Origin: Trissonchulus latispiculum
Taxonomy: Eukaryota; Nematoda; Enoplea; Enoplida; Ironidae
DNA: 64,000 nt
Reading direction: 5' to 3'
NCBI GenBank assembly: GCA_030248195.1
Contig: JASAND010022014.1
Coordinates: forward strand, 1-64,000
Shown: positions 24,401 to 33,400 of the stretch, piece after piece
How the letters are laid out: each line of letters starts with the position of its first letter
How positions within the stretch are numbered: the first letter of the stretch is position 1
The notes under the pieces: model-generated
Told to the model about the DNA's origin: nothing
Database searches by the model: none
The model's input: the letters and a program-made list of their open reading frames with translations, nothing else
Made by a program: the position numbers and the translations under genes

Positions 24401-27400
24401 CCTTAGCTAGCGAACTTCGCGAAGTATTTCGCGAAGTTCGCGAGGAGTTTTCGCGAAGCGGAAGAAATTTCGCGAAATGCTTTCGCGAAATCTTGGGAAA
24501 TTTCGCGAAGTTACGCGAACTTCGCATGCGACTTCGCGAAATTCAGATTTTCGTACGACATATCGCGAAAAATCTACACGAATGTCGCAAAGCCTTCGCG
24601 AATTTCGGGTGCGCTCGCGACATTTCGCCAGATTTGGGACTTCGCTTCAAACGCACTTTGAAATGAGCTGTACTGTACTTTCGCGCTTTATTATCCACTT
24701 GTACAATGTCACAGTTTTTGTCAATTTCTCCAATTTCATCTGTTTTCTGTTTCTTATTTCAGAAAATTTCCAGTCAGCTGCCAGTTTCTTGCGTCGTGAA
24801 ATGTCGACTGAGCCGGCCGTTCGGGCGCCCCCCGCTCAGCCTCATGGTTATGTCAGGGTAAGTAATAGTTGGATTAGTTTGATTAGTTGGATTAGTTGGA
24901 CCTGGTGGTCCTAGTGGAGATAATTACTTGAATTAGCACAGGAGCGCAAAAGCACAATAGCCGTAGTAGATTCTTTTGTTGTGTTTCATCATTACCTGCA
25001 AACATTTCTAGGGTTCTTGTCCACCCAGTACTCCAGTACATAATTCTGCTTAGAATTAAGGTTCTTTTACTTCTGTTCTGTAAAAATAAAATTGGTCTTG
25101 TTGGTAATTTGGATTTTGGCATTATTGTATCTACACCTTTTTCATTAATTAATTAATTAATTAATTTTTCATTAATTAATTAATTAATTAATTTTTCATT
25201 AATTAATTAATTAATTACTGTTTGCCATGTCTGTTTTAGCCAATGACCGCTCATGAGGCAGACAACGGTAGTGATAATAGCAGGCCGGTGGCTGAACCGT
25301 CCGGTACTCAGCCCCTGCTGGGAACTCAGACCACGGGTACCGATCCCCCCTCCAATTCTATGACAGAAAGTGCTGAGGGGGACTTTGTCATGGTTACACC
25401 GGCCAACGGGAGACCTCCTGCCACGGCCCCTACCACTCCGGTTACCAGCACTCCGCAGTCTGTCACCTCTATGAGGTAATTAGTTAATTGAGAAATTAAT
25501 TGATTAATTAATTAATCTGGGCTTATTCTAGGGATTTTTTCTTGGGGGGGCTCTTTGGGGGGTCCCTCGGGGGGCGAGTCATTTTGGGGGGGGCGAAAAT
25601 TTTTCAAAATTTTTCTAAAAACATGCTAAAAATTGCGCAATTTTTATAGCAATCGCCAAAAATAAGCGGATTTAGTGCTTAAATAGGCAAAAATCGACTA
25701 AAAATCTCCGGCGAAGCCGGAAAATTTTTGAAAATTTGGCCTTCTGAGCGATTTTTTCAGGGCAAAAGTTGATACCAAAAGGGGCACCCACTTTTGGGGG
25801 GGGGGGGCGATTTTTGGGGGGGGACGATTTTGGGGGAAGGGGGTTTATGGGGGGCCCCCCCCGCCCCCCCCCCAGTAGAATAAGCCCAGATTAATTGGTC
25901 TAGTCTGTTCCAGTAGAGTTCATTTTGTTGGATTAGTTAAAAAATTTGTTGGACACTTGCTTTACTTTTCCTTCAAAGTAGCGTAATGATCTGAGTTTGG
26001 GTGTACTGGACGTTTGCTTCCTCACCACCGTTTGGGCACCGATTAAAAAGATTGTTTCAAAACACCCCCCCCCCAAATAAACCCCTCTTGAAATTTCTAA
26101 CACCTAAATTACCTGATTACCTGAGCACAAGCTGGGATTCAAATGTTTGGAATGCCCTCTGTTAGGCTGTACATACACACACGAGTCCTTCCTGTTAGCT
26201 AGCTAATTATCTTAATTAGTTTAATTCAGTTTGTTTGTTAATTTTCATAGCCATTTCTATGACTTTCTTCTTCTGATTTGCTGTAGGAGTCATCTGCCGC
26301 GGGCTGTGTCCGTGACAGTGACCAGTCCGACGCGTCGACCACCGGTCACTACCACAGTTCGGGTCACCTCTGGCGTCGGTCCGTCTACTACCGAGGGAGC
26401 CGCAGGTCCGGCGGCCGGAAAGTCGTCCGGTTTGACCGGCCGGGGTCAACCGGTCCCAGTACCCAGTCAGCGTCAGACCTATGCGGTCTATCTGGAGCGA
26501 GAGCAGCAGCGAAAACTGGCCGCTGCACAGCAGAAACAGTCGGTACGTACGGTGGTTTGGGTGCGTGTGGGTTTGTTTGAGTTTGTTTTGGGACCTTTTT
26601 TTTGCAAAATCTCTGGCCGGTGGTGGTTTGAGCTTCAGTGTTGACCTGTGTCTGTTATGGTTTCGAAATGGTTGCTACAAACTGTAAATGGGAGGCTTCT
26701 GTGCAGTTTTCTCTGTCTAATGGCAGAAGAATAACTATGCCCTGCCCTGGACGGACACTAACGGCCTTTTCAAGTCCTAGGGCCTTTTCACGAAAGGGTA
26801 GAGTAGAGTAGAGTTAAAAGCAACTGTTTTAACTCGTTTTCACTCCACTCAAGCTTGGGTTTCCCTCTTTTAACTCTTTCATGAAAATAATCTATAGTTA
26901 ATTTTAACTTTACTCTGCCCTTTCTTGAAAAGGCCACCAGTGAACAAAAGTCAATCTGCTCCCTATGTATTAGTTTGCCCACGCGCTGAAACCCCCACAC
27001 AAACACACACACACACACACAAATTATTTACGATTTCGAGATACGGAACTTATATAAAAGCGTTGGAGAGATGCGTTTCAAGATTCAACGATAAATGTGT
27101 CCTTGTTTCTTCGACTTAGGTACCAATTTGCGCAACGGTTATTGTTCCTGTACAGACCCGACATAGTTTTCTGCCTATTCTATTCATACTATATACTCAT
27201 CCTTATGACGTACTCTTGGGTTTTTTGCTGTTGTAGACAGAGACGACAACTCCACTGAAGCAATTGAAGCGAGGCAATACTTCAGCTACTACTACTACTA
27301 CCACTACTGGTGATGATTCGGGGGCTGAACGTCGCAGCAGTCCTCCGTCGGCAGAAGAGACTGCTGCGGGAGCTGCTGTGACGGCAAAACCCCTACGATT

Positions 27401-30400
27401 CGCTGATATACCTCCTCCTGAAGGTATAAGTGGCGACAGTGTTTTCATGACCTTCATGTTTTCGTCCTTACATGACATAAATACGGGATACATAAACTCC
27501 TAGAAAACACCTATCTACGAATCTCTCTCTATCTTCAGAGCTACAGAGTTGACCCTGACAAACGAGTCCTTAGATTAGAGACATAGAGTCTGATAGGTTG
27601 AACCCTGTTGACAACGATTGTGCTGCTGTCATTTTTGAAAAGTTGTCACTGGTGAAGTGTAGTGCAGTTGAATTGATCATAGTAGCATTATTGGTACCTA
27701 AATGTTTGGCTCTTTTTTGCAATCCCCCCTCCCAGAATTTTCCCCTCCGGACCCAGGTCCCTGGAATTCCTCCTGAAAATATCCGTCTGGAAAATCCATA
27801 ACCCCAGAGTGCCCCCAAATTTACCTAAGAATAACCTGATCTTTACGGTCTAATGAAATGCCACCCACCATTTTGCTATTTTGATTGAATTGATTGATTG
27901 ATTGATTTGGTTGTTGTTTCAGTCAAATTTGTGGTTGGCACACCACCAAAGATTGCCAACCCCGGGATCAGTCCGATGTTTGGCGGCACCCCGAGCAGTA
28001 CGGGGGTCGGGGGAGTTCGATCCCGTGTTCCAGCCCCAGCCCCAGGGCCCGGGCCCACAACTGCTGCTCGCCCGACCCCCAACTCTTCCTCTAGACTGCC
28101 CACTTCACCCCAGAAGGGGGCCGGGCCCTCCCCCCCTGGCTATCGACCCCTGCCCCCGAATTTAGCTGGGATGTTGGTGTCTGCCAGTGAGTCGGAACCA
28201 GAGGCAATGACAGGCGATGAAAATCAGGGTGATCTCTCGCCTACGCTGGACTTTTCCAAACCGCTGAAGTTGCCCTTTGCGGCTATGGCCAGTCATACTA
28301 GTCAGGATATTGGTGCGTTGGTGCTGGTGGGGCTCTTGAGACTTTTTGATTTATTATTCTGCTAAATTATATTTTGATTATTATGGTTGTCTGTTACTAA
28401 ACATATCATTTAATTGTGTTTATAACTTTTATAATTTAATTTTAAATATTGTGCATTCTTAAGACTGTAAGAACGGGAATCTCCCTACGTTCTGTAACAA
28501 CAGAACTTTGGTTGTTGTAGTAGGAATGAATGAAGAAAGCTCAAATTATCATCAGGCAGTCCTTTAACGGGCATTAGTTTTGTATTTTACATAAAGAAAA
28601 CATCGTTCTTCTGGCTCAATTTAGTTTAGAATTATTTTAGGTAGTAATTTCTATCTTTGTTTTTGGTTTGCCGCTACTTCCGAAGGAAAAGGGCAAACCC
28701 TTATTCTCGTCGTGTTATTATTATTGGGTTGTCGCATTTTTTTTAAAAAAAAGACAACCCTTTGTTATGGGAAAGTTTCTTTATTTATTTATTATTCCGG
28801 TCAACACTTTGTCCCCCCCCCCTTTTCTCGAGATTGGCTGGGCCGATCGGGCTGAAATTATCACCATAGTTGTAGGGTGACCTGAAGTGGTACCGGAAGT
28901 GGGGGCAGCCCGATATCTCCCGGATTCCGGGAATGGCGGCTACCGGAATTTTTAAAATCGTAAGGGGGGACCAAGGCGATTCTAAAAAATGGTCGAAAAT
29001 TTTTTGTCTCCGATTTCGTTCAAAAGTTGGTCATAGGGCAACTCGACCTCGCTGATTTGGAAACTGAAATCGAAATTTTCGGAAAATTTACGGATTTCGA
29101 GATATTCGCCCCGGAAAATTTCGGATTTTTAAAAATTTCTCCAAACGTGGTCGATATGGTACTCAAATGAAAGAGCTCGTCGAGCTGAACAACTTTCCTT
29201 CTTGCGACTTTTTCCGAAAGTGCGTCTAGCGAAAGTTATGCCCGAAAAACTGAAAATCCGGGAATTCACGAAAACCCGGATTTTGGACTTAAAAATTTTT
29301 TGTCTTCGATTTCACTCAAAACCTGGTTATAGGGTAATTCGACCACACTGATTTCGAAACTGGAATCGAAATTTCCGGAAAATTTACGGATTTCGAGATA
29401 TTCGATCCGGAAAATTCCGGATTTTGAAAAATTTGCTCAAAACTAGTCAATATGGTACTCAAACGAAAGAGCTCGTCGCGCTGAGTAATTTTTATCATTA
29501 ACGTATTTTCTGAAAATGTTTCTGGCGAAAGTTATGGCCGCAGATTGCAAAATCCGTAATTTCCGGAAAAACCGGAATTTCAAAAATTGTCCTAAAAGTT
29601 GTCTATATGGTACTTATTCGAAAGCTCTCAGCAAATAGGGAAAAAGTTGTGATAGGGCCAAAGTCTGAAAATGTTCCAAAACTGAGTTTTAGCCCGAGCC
29701 AGCACAGGAATAAGAGGAAAGTGCGCGACAACCCGTTGATGCCGGTAGGATTTATTATTATTATTATTCTTCTTCTTGTCCCCCCCTATTAACTCAAGCT
29801 AGGCTCAACGCCCGGAGCTGAAATTTGGTGGGTATGTGGGGGTTGGTCCCAAACCTGGCCCATTTTAATTTCATCGCTCTAGACCCACCCAGTCGACCAG
29901 GGCAGGGAATTTAATTTTTTAAAATCGTAAGGGGGGACCAAGGCGATTCTCAAAAATGGTCAAAAACTTTTTGTCTCCGATTTGGTTGAAAAGTCAGTCC
30001 TAGGGTAATTCGGGGACGCAGATTCCAAATCTGCAATCGAAATTTTTCTAGCTTTTGTGAATCTCGAGATATGGCCAAAAGTTACACTGTTGGAGACCGC
30101 AAAAGTGAGCAGACTGCCCAGAAACGCGTAATATCTGTGTTTTTTGAACTCGTTAGTCAAGTTTAGCCGGTGGATTTGCTAGGATATCCTTTAAAAAGAA
30201 GTGTCATGTAACTTGTGGCAATATTTAATCGGAAATTCCTTATCCCAACTGCCTTTTTATGGGCAACCATTTTCAGAGGAAGGTGTCAAAAATGGTCGAA
30301 AACTTTTTCTCTCCGATTTGGTCAAAAAGTTTGTCCTGGGGTAATTCGGGGACGTAGATTCCAAATCTGCAATCGAAGTTTTTCTAGCTTTTGTGAATCT

Positions 30401-33400
30401 CGAGATACGGCCAAAAGTTACACTGTTGGAGACCGCAGAACTGAGCAAACTGTAAAGAAACGCCTAATAGTTGTGTTTTTTGAACTCATTAGTCAAGTTT
30501 AGCCGGTGGATTTGCTAGGACACCCTTTAAAAAGAAGTGCAAAGTAACTTTCAGCGATATTTAGTAGAAAATTTCTTATCCCAACTGCCCTTTTATGGGC
30601 AACCATTTTCAGGTGAAGGTGTCAAAAATGGATAAAAACGTTTAATGTCCGATTTGGTTGAAAAGTCGGTCATAGGGTAATTCGGGGACGCAGATTCCAA
30701 ATCAGCAGTCTAAATGTTTCTAGCTCCCGTGGATCTCGAGATATGGCCAAATGCTACGCTGTTGGAGTCCGCAAAAGTGAGCAAATTGTTTAGAAAAGCC
30801 TAATATCAGTACTTTTTTCGAAGCCGGTAGTCAAGCTGAGCTGGTGGATTTGCTAGGACTCCCTTTAAGAGGGTGTATCAAGTAACTTTTGTGAAAATCT
30901 CTTATCCCAACTGCCCTTTCAAGGGCAACCATTTCTAGAAAAGTTCCTTATCCCAACTACCTTTTCAGAGGCATCCATTTCCCGAGAATCAACGCTACAA
31001 ACTTAGCTGCCTAAAGAAAGAAGCGGCGGCAAACCATTCATGCCAGTTTAGCTTGTTATAAAATAATTTTGTATGGCGAACTGCGGAAAACTTCTGTACT
31101 GACTACGGATTGAAAATGTCTGCTTTGTTTTACACTGTTTTTTCCTTATCACTTTGATGGTCTTTTTGTCCAGTTTTTTTCCAGATATGTCACAGAGTCA
31201 AGAGATGCAGAGTGTGCATGAGGACGCAGATTTTGAAGCGGGAGGGGCCGGGGGCGCTAGTGAGTCTGCCGAAATCCACTCCCAGGGGGTACCGCCCCGA
31301 CCCCCAGGCCGTCTGGGCAGTGGACCCCACATACAAGAGATCAGCTCATCTCAGCAGGAGAGCGCTTCCAGTGTTAACATTGAGTGTGTGCAGGAGGATA
31401 TAACCGGGGGCGAGGATAACCTTCAGGGCTCCTCCAACGGCCGACGGGAATATTTCTATCATGGCTCCAGGGTGTCTGGGCTTGGGGGCTCCGCCCCCTT
31501 TGCTCCGCTGGGAGCCCTGGGGACGCAGACCTCCACCACCACCACCGCTAATGCTACCAATGCGAACTGCTATGGGACAGAATCCCCTTGCTATGAGCCG
31601 CCGCCGGATTTGAAACCGGAAACTTTGCATGACGTAAGTGGGGTTGCAACTGACCGTTTTTTACAAAATCTTTCAAAATTTTAGCTATGCTGCTGTATGC
31701 TTCAATAATGGGTGGTTAGTCTTTTGTTTAAGCCTTGATGTTATCAGTGTTGTTTGGTGGGTTTTTTTCGGAATAGTTTTTTATTTGAATTTGAATTTTT
31801 GATTGTGTAAAAGTTTGCATAAAAACTGTGTTCTAAATTAAAATACAACTTATTGTCTGTTGTATCTGTATATACATTATACTTTGTGGTGTAGAAACTA
31901 GAGTTTTATTTCTGCTTCAGAAAGAGCATAATCAAACTCTGGCCCGTTTGCAGTACGTCTGCCAGCTGGTGGAATGCTTGATGGCTTTGGCGCAGAGCAA
32001 AGCTAGTCCGATTGGTGCTATGCTCCAGTCCAGAAAAGTATGCATACTTATTTTATAAATAGGAATTAAAACTTTAAAACTTACCTTGTAAATTTAATTT
32101 TTTGACATATTATGTGAAGGTTTTAGGTTGGATGTGCAGAACTGATGCAGTGTTGAGTGTAGTGACAGCTATTTCTTGTCTACTTTACTATCGGGCTAAC
32201 GTTTAGCTTAACTTCTTCAAAAATCAAAAATCAAGGTAGTATTTGCCTTGGTTAGCCTTGGGACTTTTTGTAGTTTATGAGAACTGAAGTATTAGTGTGA
32301 AGCATGACAGTGGTTTGGTGATGATGATGTTAAGCCATAAATTGTTGTTTGTTGCATTGTTGGTTTAATTTTTATCTTAGCCCTTGTCCTTTTGGCCCTT
32401 TTCTTCACATTTCCATGCACCACAAAAACTGTAGTGTTGCTTTTGAAAAAAGCGGTAGTTCAAACCAAGCTAAGGGGAGCTTAGAATTTTTCTTTTTTTA
32501 TTTTCCTGTTGTTTGTTTTAGGCTAGCAGCGCTGACCGGGCGACACAATTTTCTGACGCGCACAGACGCGCGGAACAGTTGGTTGTCTACGTGCGGGCCC
32601 TCCATATTCTCTCCTCAGCGCTGCAACTGGCACAGCAAAAGGTTGCCGAAGGCATACTGCATACTTCCGAAGCTGTTAAGCAAGGTAGGTATTAACGAAA
32701 CTTTAATACGTCATAATATGAATGAATGATGGTATGAGAAGTTTTAGAATATAATGGATGAAAAATGAAAAAACTGACATATACTATGAAGGTTGCATGA
32801 TTCTAGCCCAGAATTCTTCTTTCCTTTGATCTACCTTTTTGGAGCTTGGAATTGTTGTTAGGGAATGGGGACGGGAATCATAGTCAGTCAGTTCTGCCAT
32901 AAACAAAAATTTGATTTTTCGACACAGCTGTGCTCCGAGGGGTGGGGCATTGTTCTATCCGGGGGAGGGGCTCCCCCTCTTTTGTTTTGGGAAATGCTAG
33001 GTTATGATTAAATAACTTGGTTTTGAGTTTGTGATTATTTAAACAGAAAATCGGTGTGCTTTCAGGTTTCTTTTCAGATTCAGTATCCATGTGGGTGTAG
33101 CTGACCCGATTTTTCTACGTCTGTTAGTTATATTAGATGAAAGTTTAGAATTTGAATTTTTAAATTTGTATGCCTTCTTTAGGCAAAACGAAACATAAAC
33201 ACACATAAGATTGAATTTGAGTTTTGAATTAAATAGTCATGATTCAAGCGTTTGACTTAGTCGTCCCTTACATCGTTTTTTTCAGCTCTTGTACATATTG
33301 ATGTAAATAATGTTTGCCTGTTTTTGACTTCTTATTTTCCATTGAATTGAAGTTTTGATTTTTTAAAATTTGGTTTTGTTCAGCCCATTCATTTTACGTG

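Larger units (their letters stand above)
19113..24678. mobile_element. 5.6-kb composite bounded by ~730-bp inverted arms and enclosing a reverse transcriptase
   Basis: The left arm 19113-19844 and right arm 23957-24678 are near-identical inverted copies. Each contains a TCGCGA/TTCGCGAA-rich outer block of about 280 bp and an inner unique block. Outer ends are GTACAGTACAGCTCATT and its complement. The enclosed 4.1 kb carries the open RT gene at 22082-23032, dispersed direct repeats and a G/C-rich hairpin near 23515-23850. No target duplication was found, so the arms may be two solo copies of one repeat or true termini of one element. It fills most of the 6.3-kb ULK intron 18489-24762. Confidence 0.65.

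Noticed and set aside
26216..26449. Minus-strand ORF opposite ULK exon 12
   Set aside because: Shadow of the GC-rich coding exon on the other strand.
28665..31035. Idea that the 335-bp units encode a repeated protein domain
   Set aside because: Frames are not conserved between units and stops occur in all frames.
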